Source: an uncultured Reyranella sp.
GTDB taxonomy: Bacteria; Pseudomonadota; Alphaproteobacteria; Reyranellales; Reyranellaceae
DNA: 64,000 bases
Direction of reading: 5' to 3'
Assembly (NCBI RefSeq): GCF_945957355.1
Contig: NZ_CAMFKM010000008.1
Coordinates: forward strand, 62,001 to 126,000
The notes under the pieces: generated by a model
Databases searched by the model: none
Told to the model about the DNA's origin: nothing
What the model saw: the letters and a program-made list of their open reading frames with translations, nothing else
Made by a program: the position numbers and the translations under genes
Part shown: in pieces, positions 50,663 to 59,443 of the stretch
How positions within the stretch are numbered: position 1 is the first letter of the stretch
Layout: each line of letters opens with the position of its first letter

Positions 50663-51550
50663 ATGACGAACATGATCGGCTTCATCGGCGTCGGCACCAT
50701 GGGCGAGCCCATGTGCCGCAATCTCGCGCGCAAGAGCGGCATGACCGTCCTCGCCGCCGATCGCGACAAGGCGCCTCTGGACAGGCTGGCGGCCGACGGC
50801 GTGAAGACCGCCTCGGTCGACGAGATCGCTGCGAGCTGCCGCACGATCTTCCTCTCCCTGCCGAGCGGCAGGGAAGTCGAGGAGGTTTGCCTGGGCGACG
50901 GCGGCCTGGTCTCGAAGGCAAAGCTCGGCTGGACCGTGGTCGACCTCAGCACCGCGCCGCCCATCCTGGCGCGACGCCTCTACGAAGAGTTCCAGGGCAA
51001 GGCTTCGGCCTTCGCCGACGCGCCCGTCGCACGCACGCGACAGGCCGCGATCGACGGCACGCTCTCCATCATGGTGGGCGCGACCGTGCCGACCTTCGAG
51101 CGTATCGAGCCGCTGCTGCGTCACATGGCGAGCGAGGTCACCCATTGCGGCGATGTCGGCGCGGGCCAGACGGTCAAGATCCTGAACAACATGATTCTGT
51201 TCCAGACCGTGGTGGCGCTGGCCGAGGGCCTCTCGATCGCCCGCGCGAACGGAGTCGATGGCAAGGTCCTGTTCGAGACGCTGACGAAGGGTTCGGCGGA
51301 TTCGTTCGCGCTGCGCAATCACGGCATGAAGGCCTTGCTGACGGGAGTGTTCCCGGAGCGCGCCTTCTCGACCAAGTACGCCCTGAAGGACCTGGGCTAC
51401 GCCATCGACATGGCGGAGCAGGCAAAGATTCCGGCCCTGGGCGCCGACGTGGCGCGCGAGGTCATGGAGCGGGCCGTCGAGCTGGGGCACGGCGAGGAAT
51501 ACTGGCCGGTCCTGCTCAAGGCCATCGAGGACGCGACCGGTAAGCGGTAG
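50663..51550 (+). CDS. NAD(P)-dependent beta-hydroxyacid dehydrogenase with PVxRT-type substrate loop
   Basis: A 295-residue 3-hydroxyisobutyrate dehydrogenase superfamily protein. Rossmann motif GFIGVGTMGEPM is at residues 6-17, catalytic K172 and N176 in GAGQTVKILNN. The substrate loop reads DAPVARTRQAAIDGTLSIMV in place of the usual DAPVSGG, resembling the GRT loop of sulfolactaldehyde reductase and 4-hydroxybutyrate dehydrogenase relatives. The substrate is therefore probably not 3-hydroxyisobutyrate. Confidence 0.9.
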   Translation: MTNMIGFIGVGTMGEPMCRNLARKSGMTVLAADRDKAPLDRLAADGVKTASVDEIAASCRTIFLSLPSGREVEEVCLGDGGLVSKAKLGWTVVDLSTAPPILARRLYEEFQGKASAFADAPVARTRQAAIDGTLSIMVGATVPTFERIEPLLRHMASEVTHCGDVGAGQTVKILNNMILFQTVVALAEGLSIARANGVDGKVLFETLTKGSADSFALRNHGMKALLTGVFPERAFSTKYALKDLGYAIDMAEQAKIPALGADVAREVMERAVELGHGEEYWPVLLKAIEDATGKR

Positions 51551-51568
51551 CGCGACGCGACCCAGCCG

Positions 51569-52603
51569 TCAGAGGCGGAAGCGGAAACTGGCGCGCGTGC
51601 CTTCCACGCCGCTGTCGTACTCGACCTTGGACTGGAGGTTGGCCGCCATTGCGGTGATGACACGCGTGCCCAGCCCGGTGCCCTGCGTGGATCCGGTACC
51701 TTTCCAGCCGACACCATCGTCCTCGACGGCGATCGAGATGGTATCGTCGCCGATCTTCTGGAGGATCACCCGGATCTCGCCGCGCATGCCGGCGGGGTAG
51801 GCGTACTTGTAGGCGTTGGTGAGCAGCTCGGTGACGATCACGCCGATCGACACCGCCTTGTCGGTGGGCACGCGGACGTCGGCGTCGGCGTGGAGCGCCA
51901 CCACGTTCTTCTTGTCGGCAGCATCGATGGCTGCGCTCAACTCGTCGATCAGGCTCATCAGGTAGGAGCCCAGTTCGACGATGCGGACATCAGAGGACGT
52001 GTAGAGCCGGCGGTGGATGCCGGCGACGGCCATGATGCGCGCCTGCATTTCCTGCAGGGCGTGCCGGGCCGCCTCGTCCTGCACCGCATTGGCCTGCAGG
52101 CGGGCTAGGGAGGCCACCAGAGCGAGCGAGTTGGCAACCCGGTGATTGACTTCGTGCAGCAGGAGTTCGGCACGGTCGCGTTCCTCGCGGATGGTGCGCT
52201 GCGCTTCCTCGGCTTCGGCCTTCATCCGCTGCTGCTGCAGGGCGGAGCGTATGGCAGCGCCCAGAAGCTCGCGGAAATGCCCCTGGACATCCTTCCACAC
52301 ATAGTCCGCCGCACCGGCCTTGAGCGCGGCCACGGCGACGCGCGCATCCTCGGAGCCGGTCACGTAGACGACCGGCACATCGACCGTGACACGCTGGATC
52401 TTCGACAGGACGTCGAGGCCGGTCTCGTTGGTCAGGTTATGGTCGAGGGCGATCGCATGGAATCTCTCCTTTTCGAGAAGCTCCAGCCCTTCGTCGCCGG
52501 AACCGACATGACGGACGGAGATGCCGTGCGGCGCGAGCGCGCGTTCGACCAGCCGGCCGATACCGGCATCATCGTCGATGTAGAGGATCCGGACCTGCTC
52601 CAT
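51569..52603 (-). CDS. Response regulator-histidine kinase hybrid (REC-HisKA_2/HWE-type kinase)
   Basis: A 344-residue cytoplasmic protein. Residues 5-120 form a receiver domain with phosphoacceptor D54 (IALDHNLTN) and acidic D10/D11/D12. A short coiled-coil region links to a kinase whose phosphoacceptor histidine is H154 in LLHEVNHRVANSL, the HisKA_2/HWE type, and an ATPase domain with ELLTNAYKYAYP and GVGW. The ATG at 52603 follows the response-regulator stop after one base. It is the last of three co-directional signalling genes. Confidence 0.92.
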   Translation of the reverse strand: MEQVRILYIDDDAGIGRLVERALAPHGISVRHVGSGDEGLELLEKERFHAIALDHNLTNETGLDVLSKIQRVTVDVPVVYVTGSEDARVAVAALKAGAADYVWKDVQGHFRELLGAAIRSALQQQRMKAEAEEAQRTIREERDRAELLLHEVNHRVANSLALVASLARLQANAVQDEAARHALQEMQARIMAVAGIHRRLYTSSDVRIVELGSYLMSLIDELSAAIDAADKKNVVALHADADVRVPTDKAVSIGVIVTELLTNAYKYAYPAGMRGEIRVILQKIGDDTISIAVEDDGVGWKGTGSTQGTGLGTRVITAMAANLQSKVEYDSGVEGTRASFRFRL

Positions 52604-52604
52604 C

Positions 52605-53045
52605 TCACTCGGTGGCCGGGACCTGCATGACCGACAGGAAGAGGCCAAGCTGCTGGATGGCGTTCGCGAAGCTTTCGTAGTTGACCGGCTTGGTGATGTA
52701 GACGTTGGCGCCGAGGTCGTAGCAGCGCTTGATCTCACGCTGGTCGTCCGTCGTCGTCAGCACGATCACCGGCGACCGCTTCAGGTGGGCGTTCGACTTG
52801 ACCTTGGCCAGGATGTCCACGCCGGTCATGTCGGGCAGGTTGAGGTCGAGCAGGATCAGGAGCGATCGTGCGCCGTTCTCTACGCCGGTTCCGTCCGCGC
52901 CGAGCAGATAGGCGAGGGCCGATGTCCCGTCCTTGAAGGCGAAGATCTCGTTGTTGACACCGGCGCGACGGATGTTGCGCTCGATCAGCCTCGCATGGCC
53001 TTCGTCGTCCTCCACCATGACGATGGAAACGGGCTTGGCGTTCAT
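52605..53045 (-). CDS. Single-domain response regulator
   Basis: A 146-residue receiver with no output domain, of the Rcp1 type. Acidic D13/D14, phosphoacceptor D67 in LLDLNLPD and K119 in YITKPVN are present. The insert after strand 2 (GTGVENGA) is typical of Rcp1-type regulators. It lies between the two kinase genes and probably relays phosphate between them. Confidence 0.93.
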   Translation of the reverse strand: MNAKPVSIVMVEDDEGHARLIERNIRRAGVNNEIFAFKDGTSALAYLLGADGTGVENGARSLLILLDLNLPDMTGVDILAKVKSNAHLKRSPVIVLTTTDDQREIKRCYDLGANVYITKPVNYESFANAIQQLGLFLSVMQVPATE

Positions 53046-53054
53046 TCGCAGTCT

Positions 53055-54524
53055 CTACCTGTTTTCGATGAGTTTGAGCCTTCGCGGCAAATCTATCCGA
53101 AACGTCGTACCGCGACCAACTTCGGACTGCACGGTAATATCGCCGCCCAGCCGGCGTACCAGCGCGCGCACATGGGCCAGGCCGATGCCTTCACCGGGCC
53201 GGTCTTGAGTACCCGCCCGCCGGAACAGCTCGAAGATGCGCTCATGGTCCTGCTCGGCGATGCCGCGTCCATTGTCCGTGATGTCTATGTGCACGCGCCG
53301 CGCCGTTTCGCCGGTGGTGATCACGATACGCCCCGGCCGGTCACGCGCCAGATACTTCACCGCATTGTCCACGACGTTGCCGATGATCTGCTCCATGGCC
53401 AGGCGGTCGCTCACCAGGGCGGGGGCCGACGAGGGTACCGCGATATCGGCGCCTACCTCGTCTGTTTGATGGCGAACGCTCGCGGCGGCGTTCTTGAACA
53501 GGCTCACGAGATCGACCGGTTCGGGGCGCAATTCCCGCCGGCCCTCGCGCGAAAGCTTGAGGATCGCATTGATCAGCCCGTCCATCTTACCGGTCGACGC
53601 GCGGATGAAACGCAGCGCCTCGGGAATGTCCTCTTCGGTCGCCTGCCGGGCCTTGTCGGCCAAGGTGGCATCGCCTGCGACGTAGGGGCCGACCGTCTTC
53701 ATGGCGGCTTCCAGCTCGCTGGTGAAGCCCATGATGTTCACCAGCGGCGAACGCAGGTCGTGGCTGACGATGTAGGCGAATCGCTGGATCTCGTCATTGG
53801 CGCGGGTCAGCGCTTCGGTGCGCTCGGCCACGCGTTCCTCCAGTCCGGCATTCAATGCCTGAAGCTCGATCCTCGCCGCCAGCAGCTGCCGCGTGTACTG
53901 GATGACCGTCCAGGAGGCGCCGGCCGCAAACAGGACGATCAGGAGACTGCCAGCCGCGGTCACCCAGGTAAGGATCTCCGCACCGTCGTTGACGGCCTCG
54001 AGACGGCTGGCGACGCGCCTTTCCGCATCCGAGATGAGCTTGGCGAGCTGGATCCGCGCCTTTTCCATCAGCAGGCGCCCGCGATCCGACAATACGGTCT
54101 GGATCGCGGCATCCCGCTGCCCGGCCTTGGCCTGTTCGATGGTCTCTGTCAGCTCCGCCATCTTGGCATCGAGGACAACGGCCAGTTCATTCACCGCCGC
54201 CGCTTGAGCGGGGTCGCTGGCGACAAGTTCGCGCAGGGTGGCGAGGTCTTTGCGCAGCCGCGGCTGCGCGCGCTCGAACGGGCCGAGGTAGCGCGCCTCG
54301 CCCGTCAGCAGGTAGCCGCGCTGACCGGTTTCGGCGTCAATTGTCGCCGCGAGCAGATTGGTCGTGAGAGCGCGTATATCCCGCTCCACCTCGGCTTCTT
54401 CGGCATGCTGGGCGGTGCGGACGGACAGCCAGGCCGAAACGGCGACGATGGCCAGGAGAGCAAGCACACCGGCGGCGAGAAAGGCGATCGTGCGCCGTGC
54501 AAACGATGAACCGAACAGAGGCAT
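53055..54524 (-). CDS. CHASE3-domain sensor histidine kinase
   Basis: A 489-residue membrane sensor. TM1 is about residues 13-33, the CHASE3 domain about 40-180 (with the ETGQRGYLLTGE core), TM2 about 185-208, followed by a coiled coil. The kinase core has H255 in VSHDLRSPLVN, and the ATPase region has NVVDNAVKYL and GEGIGLAHVR. First gene of the three-gene signalling set. The signal is unknown. Confidence 0.93.
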   Translation of the reverse strand: MPLFGSSFARRTIAFLAAGVLALLAIVAVSAWLSVRTAQHAEEAEVERDIRALTTNLLAATIDAETGQRGYLLTGEARYLGPFERAQPRLRKDLATLRELVASDPAQAAAVNELAVVLDAKMAELTETIEQAKAGQRDAAIQTVLSDRGRLLMEKARIQLAKLISDAERRVASRLEAVNDGAEILTWVTAAGSLLIVLFAAGASWTVIQYTRQLLAARIELQALNAGLEERVAERTEALTRANDEIQRFAYIVSHDLRSPLVNIMGFTSELEAAMKTVGPYVAGDATLADKARQATEEDIPEALRFIRASTGKMDGLINAILKLSREGRRELRPEPVDLVSLFKNAAASVRHQTDEVGADIAVPSSAPALVSDRLAMEQIIGNVVDNAVKYLARDRPGRIVITTGETARRVHIDITDNGRGIAEQDHERIFELFRRAGTQDRPGEGIGLAHVRALVRRLGGDITVQSEVGRGTTFRIDLPRRLKLIENR

Positions 54525-54626
54525 GGGGGCTGAGCGACTCGCAGATGCTGCTTTGCGGATACCTGCGGGCCGTCAGGTATCGCCAAGGATAATACGGAAA
54601 GGCACTTGCGCGTCCATGTGCAACGT

Positions 54627-55010
54627 TCAGCGCTGGTCGATCTCGCCATCGCTCATCAGGCCTGCACCGAGCGCGGCCTGCGTTGCCGTGTCGAGATCGA
54701 ATACCCGCTGGGTGGCGAAACCGGGAAAACGATCGGTCGGGCGGGCCCTGGCGAGTCCGACGAGGGCATCGGCGTCGGCTTGTGTTTCGAAACCACAAAG
54801 TATTTCCGGGTATCCCGCCGTCCGCGAAACGGTGAGGGCGAAGCCGCCGTTCGACGAAGCCATACGGCCGATGGCGCGGTGGAGGAGATCGCGAAGCCCG
54901 CGAAGTCGCCGGCTTCCGATTTCGTCGGCGCCCACGTCGACCGCCACTGCGACGACGAGATGACCGTGCGGGGAATTCTTGAGGAAGGCCGGCCAGGACA
55001 TGCTGCGCAT
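54627..55010 (-). CDS. Hypothetical protein
   Basis: A 127-residue predicted protein beginning MRSMSWPAFLKNSPHGH or at the second Met (55001). It has normal amino acid composition, a GFALTVSRTAGYPEIL block and an ATQRVFDLDTATQAALG block near the end. No domain or motif was recognised. No ribosome binding site is clear. It is divergent from the MlrC gene and ends about 100 bases before the CHASE3 kinase gene start. Confidence 0.5.
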   Translation of the reverse strand: MRSMSWPAFLKNSPHGHLVVAVAVDVGADEIGSRRLRGLRDLLHRAIGRMASSNGGFALTVSRTAGYPEILCGFETQADADALVGLARARPTDRFPGFATQRVFDLDTATQAALGAGLMSDGEIDQR

Positions 55011-55118
55011 GGCGGCACAACGCAGACGATCAGCAATCGCTGCCTCACAGGCACGTGTGGAAGCGCGAAGGATGATAGGCTAGGCCGGTCGGATCGTTAC
55101 TTGTCGGGGAGAATTGGA

Positions 55119-56642
55119 ATGGCGCGTATTGCGGTTGGTGGTTTTCAGCACGAGACGAACACGTTCGCGCCGCAGCAGGCGACCTGGGAGGAGTTCGTGC
55201 GCGCTGATGCCTGGCCGCCGCTGTTGCGCGGCTCCGAGATGATCGCCGGCGTCGAAGGATTCAACATCCCGATCGCGGGCGCGGTGAAGAAGCTGGCTGA
55301 GCTCGGCCACGAGATCGTGCCGCTGGCCTGGGCGGCCGCCGCGCCGGCCTCCTATGTGACCGAGGACGCCTACGAGAAGATGTGGGCGCTGTTCGAGGAG
55401 GACCTGGAGAAGCACGGACCGTTCGACGCGATCTATCTCGACCTGCACGGCGCAATGGTCGCCGAGCACACGGAGGATGGCGAAGGCGAGCTGCTGCGCC
55501 GCATCCGCGCCAACGTGGGTGACGAGCTGCCGATCGTGGCCAGCCTCGACTATCACGCCAACCTGACGCCCGAAATGGCCAGGCTTGCGACGGCGCTGGT
55601 TGGCTACCGTACCTATCCGCACATCGATATGGCGGTGACCGGCAGCCGCGCGATCGAGCTGCTGGACAAGCTGCTGCGCGAGAAGCGGCCGGTCTACCGG
55701 GCCTACCGCCAGCTCGACTTCCTGATCCCGCTGGTCTGGCAGTGCACGTTCATCGAGCCAGCCAAAGGCATCTTCGATCTGGTGGGCGAACTCGAGGCCG
55801 GCGAGAAGAGCCACAACCAGGGCATCGTCAGCGTCACCCATACGCCGGGCTTCCCGCCGGCCGACATCGCCCAGTGCGGCCCGGCGCTCGTGGTCTATGG
55901 CCACGACAGGGAAGCCGTTGAGGCCGCGGCCGACAAGCTCGCCGCCACGGTGAAGGCCCAGGAGAAGGCGTTCGATGGCGAGCTGCTCGATCCGGACCAG
56001 GCCGCGCTGCGGGCCATCGAACTCTCGAAGAATGCCACGAAGCCTATCGTACTGGCCGACGTACAGGACAATCCCGGCGCCGGCGGCACGTCCGATACAA
56101 TCGGCCTGCTGGCGGCCCTGATGCGCCACAAGGCAAGAGGCGCAGTGATCGGCATGATCGTCGACGAAGGCGCGGCGAAGGCTGCCGTCGAGACGGGCGA
56201 GGGCAATGTCATGCGCCGCGGCATCGGCGCAGTCGTGGGCTATGGCGGCGAGAAACCGGTCGAGGCCGACTGGCGCGTGGTCAGGCTGAGCGACGGCGTC
56301 TTTACCGGCACCGGCCCGTTCTACGGTGGCGCAAAGTTCCAGATCGGGCCTATGGCTCTGCTGACCGACGAGGCCTCGGGCGTGTCGGCGGTCGTCGCCT
56401 GCAAGCGGGTCCAAGCGGCCGATCAGGAGATGTTCCGCGCCGTCGGCGTCGAGCCGTCGAAGGTGCCGATCCTTGGGCTGAAATCGACGGTCCATTTCCG
56501 CGCCGACTTCCAGCCGATCGCCGAGACGATCCTGGTCGTGCGGTCAACCGGGGCGCACATCACCGATCCGGTCGACATGCCCTACAAGCACCTGCGCAAG
56601 GGCATCCGCCTGAAGCCGATGGGACCGGTGCACGGCGGCTGA
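55119..56642 (+). CDS. M81 family metallopeptidase (MlrC/microcystinase C-like)
   Basis: A 507-residue zinc-dependent peptidase of the MlrC family. Opening RIAVGGFQHETNTFAP has the first metal-ligand His and the central segment YLDLHGAMVAEHTEDGEGE has further ligands, followed by ASLDYHANLTPEM. The C-terminal domain has VLADVQDNPGAGGTSDT and a late VHGG end. These enzymes cleave short peptides or beta-amino acid-containing products. The ATG at 55119 follows GGGGAG. Confidence 0.92.
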   Translation: MARIAVGGFQHETNTFAPQQATWEEFVRADAWPPLLRGSEMIAGVEGFNIPIAGAVKKLAELGHEIVPLAWAAAAPASYVTEDAYEKMWALFEEDLEKHGPFDAIYLDLHGAMVAEHTEDGEGELLRRIRANVGDELPIVASLDYHANLTPEMARLATALVGYRTYPHIDMAVTGSRAIELLDKLLREKRPVYRAYRQLDFLIPLVWQCTFIEPAKGIFDLVGELEAGEKSHNQGIVSVTHTPGFPPADIAQCGPALVVYGHDREAVEAAADKLAATVKAQEKAFDGELLDPDQAALRAIELSKNATKPIVLADVQDNPGAGGTSDTIGLLAALMRHKARGAVIGMIVDEGAAKAAVETGEGNVMRRGIGAVVGYGGEKPVEADWRVVRLSDGVFTGTGPFYGGAKFQIGPMALLTDEASGVSAVVACKRVQAADQEMFRAVGVEPSKVPILGLKSTVHFRADFQPIAETILVVRSTGAHITDPVDMPYKHLRKGIRLKPMGPVHGG

Positions 56643-56655
56643 GGGCGCGCTCCGG

Positions 56656-57384
56656 CTATTGCTGGGGGACGACCTTCACCAAGTGATTGGGCTTCCAGCC
56701 CGGGACCACTTCCATGCGCCTTTGCCACCAGCGCGGCAATCCCGCGGGGTTGGTCTTGCGCTGGAGATAGAAACCCTGCAGCGGGCCGACGAATTCCCAG
56801 ATGCGGCGTAATTCCTTGACCGGCGCATCGTGGACGTCGACGCGTAGATCCACAAGCGGCACGGGCTCGGAACCGTGGACGAGAAGCGCGGCCGACGTCA
56901 GTCCTTCCGGCTGCCCGTTCGAGCGCGCGCCGGCCTCGAGGGCACGCACCAGTCGCTCGGCGAGCGAAAGTTCACCGCCCTGGGTGGCGCTGAACTCTTT
57001 CCACGTGTCGTCAAGGCAGGTCTCGGTGAGGACGTTGCCGGCGACGGCGAAGCCTTCGCCGAGCCGGTGGCCGCAATGCGCCGGGGCGTTCGCTCCGGTG
57101 AAGCCCGCAACGCCGCCGAACATGTCTACCAGCGTCACCTGGCGGCTTTGCCAGTAGGGATCCTTGGTGGCGAGTTCCGCCAGCGCGCCTTCGGCCGACG
57201 CCCCCGCTGCAAGCAACTGGCCGGCCAGGGCCCGGTGAACAGGAGAGGCAACCACCTGGTAGGCCACGGCGGCACGCCCGCCGACGACCAGTGGCACGGC
57301 ACTTCCGACCATGGGCGAATAGGTGGCGACGGCCACGCCGTACTGGCCGGTACGCGGGCAGCAGGCAACGATGGAGTAGGTCAT
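56656..57384 (-). CDS. DUF1028 family protein (NTN-hydrolase-like)
   Basis: A 242-residue DUF1028 protein. It opens MTYSIVACCPRTGQYGVAVATYSP and has AYQVVASPVHRALAGQLL, GANAPAHCGHRLGEGFAVAGN (in parts) and RLVRALEAGA. The family has an N-terminal nucleophile hydrolase-like fold and is often near peptidase genes. It converges with the MlrC gene after 13 bases and lies 21 bases downstream of the Bug gene. Confidence 0.87.
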   Translation of the reverse strand: MTYSIVACCPRTGQYGVAVATYSPMVGSAVPLVVGGRAAVAYQVVASPVHRALAGQLLAAGASAEGALAELATKDPYWQSRQVTLVDMFGGVAGFTGANAPAHCGHRLGEGFAVAGNVLTETCLDDTWKEFSATQGGELSLAERLVRALEAGARSNGQPEGLTSAALLVHGSEPVPLVDLRVDVHDAPVKELRRIWEFVGPLQGFYLQRKTNPAGLPRWWQRRMEVVPGWKPNHLVKVVPQQ

Positions 57385-57405
57385 GTCTTCTTCCTTTCCG
57401 GAACG

Positions 57406-58353
57406 TCAGGGATTCAGGGCGGCCTTCGCGCGCTCCCAGTCGCGGTGGAAGGTGGCGCGCAGCGATTCGGCGTCGGGTGGGCCGAGCAACAGGCCCATGG
57501 CCTCGATGCGACGGCGTACCTCCGGCTCGCTGAGGATTGCCGATACTTCCGCGTTGAGGCGGGCGATCACGTCGGGCGGCGTCGCGGCCGGGGCGAAGAG
57601 CGCGTTGATGGCCAGCGCGTCGATGGGCACGCCCGATTCCAGCAGGGTGGGCACATCGGGAAAGTCCGGTACGCGATGCGCCATCGTCGTCGCGAGGACG
57701 CGGAGCTTGCCGTCGCGCACCAGCGGCATCTGCACGGCCGCCGAGCCGACGTTGACCTGGATGACGCCGGCGAGCAGATCGAGGTTGAGCGGCGGCAAGC
57801 CCCGATAGATGAGATGCTCCATCTTGCTGCCGGCGGCTTTCTCGAGGGCGCGACAGGCCTGATGATCGCCGCCGCCTTCGCCCAGGATACCGCAGTTCAG
57901 CTTGCCGGGATTCGCACGCAAGTAGGCCAGGAATTCCGGCATGTCGTTCGCCGGCACGGAGGGATGGACCACAAGCACGCTCGGCAGGCCCGCCACGAAG
58001 GCCACGGCGGCGAGATCCTTCGTCGGATCGAAGCGCAGGTCCTTCATGTTGGCGGCCACCGGCAGGATGGCGCTGCTGTTCATCAGAAGGGTACGGCCGT
58101 CGGGCTTGGCGCCGGCGACGAGCTGGGCGGCGATGACACCGCCGGCGCCGGCTCGATTGTCGGCGATGACGGATACGCCGAGGCGCGCCGAGAGTCGTTC
58201 TGCCATGATCCGGGCGAGAGTGTCCGTGATGCCGCCCGCTGCGTAGGGGACCACGATGGTGATGGGGCCACCGGGCCAACCCGATTGAGCCGATGACGGC
58301 GCGGCAAACATCAGAGCCAGCAGGAAGACACAGAGGCGGCCGATGCCGTTCAT
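57406..58353 (-). CDS. Bug-family (tripartite tricarboxylate transporter type) periplasmic binding protein
   Basis: A 315-residue Bug receptor. Signal peptide ends APSSAQS, followed by GPITIVVPYAAGGITDTLARI, the family signature (given in part: ITIVVPYAAGG). No membrane partner nearby, so it is another orphan. It lies next to the DUF1028 gene and behind a LysR regulator gene, which may mean the ligand is related to the peptide or acid handled by this neighbourhood. Confidence 0.9.
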   Translation of the reverse strand: MNGIGRLCVFLLALMFAAPSSAQSGWPGGPITIVVPYAAGGITDTLARIMAERLSARLGVSVIADNRAGAGGVIAAQLVAGAKPDGRTLLMNSSAILPVAANMKDLRFDPTKDLAAVAFVAGLPSVLVVHPSVPANDMPEFLAYLRANPGKLNCGILGEGGGDHQACRALEKAAGSKMEHLIYRGLPPLNLDLLAGVIQVNVGSAAVQMPLVRDGKLRVLATTMAHRVPDFPDVPTLLESGVPIDALAINALFAPAATPPDVIARLNAEVSAILSEPEVRRRIEAMGLLLGPPDAESLRATFHRDWERAKAALNP

Positions 58354-58460
58354 GGGACAGCTCCCGGGTGTGGAGCCTCCTCAATACAGGGCGCGGCGTC
58401 TCAGGACGTTGGCAAAGGGGATAAGGCAGGCTGCGCAGGATTCGCAGGCTGGCCCGCCCT

Positions 58461-59381
58461 TCAGTCGGCGATCAGGAAGCTGCCGGCGGCGACCAGGGCG
58501 GCGATCTCCTCGCCGAGGACGTCGGCCAGGTGCCGCGCCGCGCGCGACGGCTTGCGACCGCCGGGGAGACCGAGCATCAGCGTGCGGACGATAGGTGGAT
58601 CGTCCACCGGTGCGGCCGAGAGTTTACCGCTTTCGAGATCGGCCCGGACCGCATGAAGCGAGACGAAGACATGGGCCAACGCGTTGGCAGCCAGCGTTCG
58701 CAACGCCTGGAGTGCACCGACCTCGAAGCGCACGTCGAGGGCTATCCCACGTTCCTTTGCGAGTGCCGCCAGATGCTGGCGAAAGGACTCGCTGGAGTCC
58801 GGCAGGGCCAGCGACACGCCGGCCAGATGTGAAAAGGGCAGCGGCCGATCCAGCCGGTAGTCGCGGGAGCGATCTCCGGCGAGGAGGAGGCGCTCGGAGA
58901 ACAAGGGTTTCAGGGTCGGTCCTGGCGTCGCTTTCCTGTCGAAGAACAACGCAACGTCGAGATCGCCGGCCTGCAGCATGTACTGCAGCTGTGTCGACAC
59001 GCCGCCGACCAGTCGGATGTTCACCGCGGGATGGCGCGGCATGAAGCCGGTCGCCAGGCGCGCGCTGAGCGTATCGAGCAGAAGCCAGGGAATGCCGACG
59101 GCGACCTTGCCGGCGATCGCCTCGTGCGACGACAGCATCTCCGACTTGAGCTGATCGAGCGAGGCGAGGATGGGCTGCGCGCGCTCGATCAGATGGCGGC
59201 CCGCCTCGGTCGGAGTCAGGCCGCGACCGTGGCGGCGAAACAGCGGGGTGCGGAACTCCGCTTCGAGAAGGCGGATCTGGCGGCTGAGGGCCGTCTCGAC
59301 GATGCGCAGTCGCTCGGCGGCCTTTTTCAGGCTGCCGACTTCGGCCACCACGAGCAGGGTCTGCAACTGGCGCAAGTCCAT
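58461..59381 (-). CDS. LysR family transcriptional regulator
   Basis: A 306-residue regulator with an N-terminal winged helix-turn-helix (MDLRQLQTLLVVAEVGSLKKAAERL, in part SLKKAAERLRIVETALSRQI) and a C-terminal periplasmic-binding-like effector domain. It is co-directional with the Bug and DUF1028 genes, so it may control them or a target elsewhere. About 107 bases separate it from the Bug start; nothing else is seen there. Confidence 0.92.
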   Translation of the reverse strand: MDLRQLQTLLVVAEVGSLKKAAERLRIVETALSRQIRLLEAEFRTPLFRRHGRGLTPTEAGRHLIERAQPILASLDQLKSEMLSSHEAIAGKVAVGIPWLLLDTLSARLATGFMPRHPAVNIRLVGGVSTQLQYMLQAGDLDVALFFDRKATPGPTLKPLFSERLLLAGDRSRDYRLDRPLPFSHLAGVSLALPDSSESFRQHLAALAKERGIALDVRFEVGALQALRTLAANALAHVFVSLHAVRADLESGKLSAAPVDDPPIVRTLMLGLPGGRKPSRAARHLADVLGEEIAALVAAGSFLIAD

Positions 59382-59443
59382 CTCGGCTCACCCACCGTCT
59401 TGTGCTCCTGCAACTTGCCTAGCACGGAAGGCGCCAAACCGCG

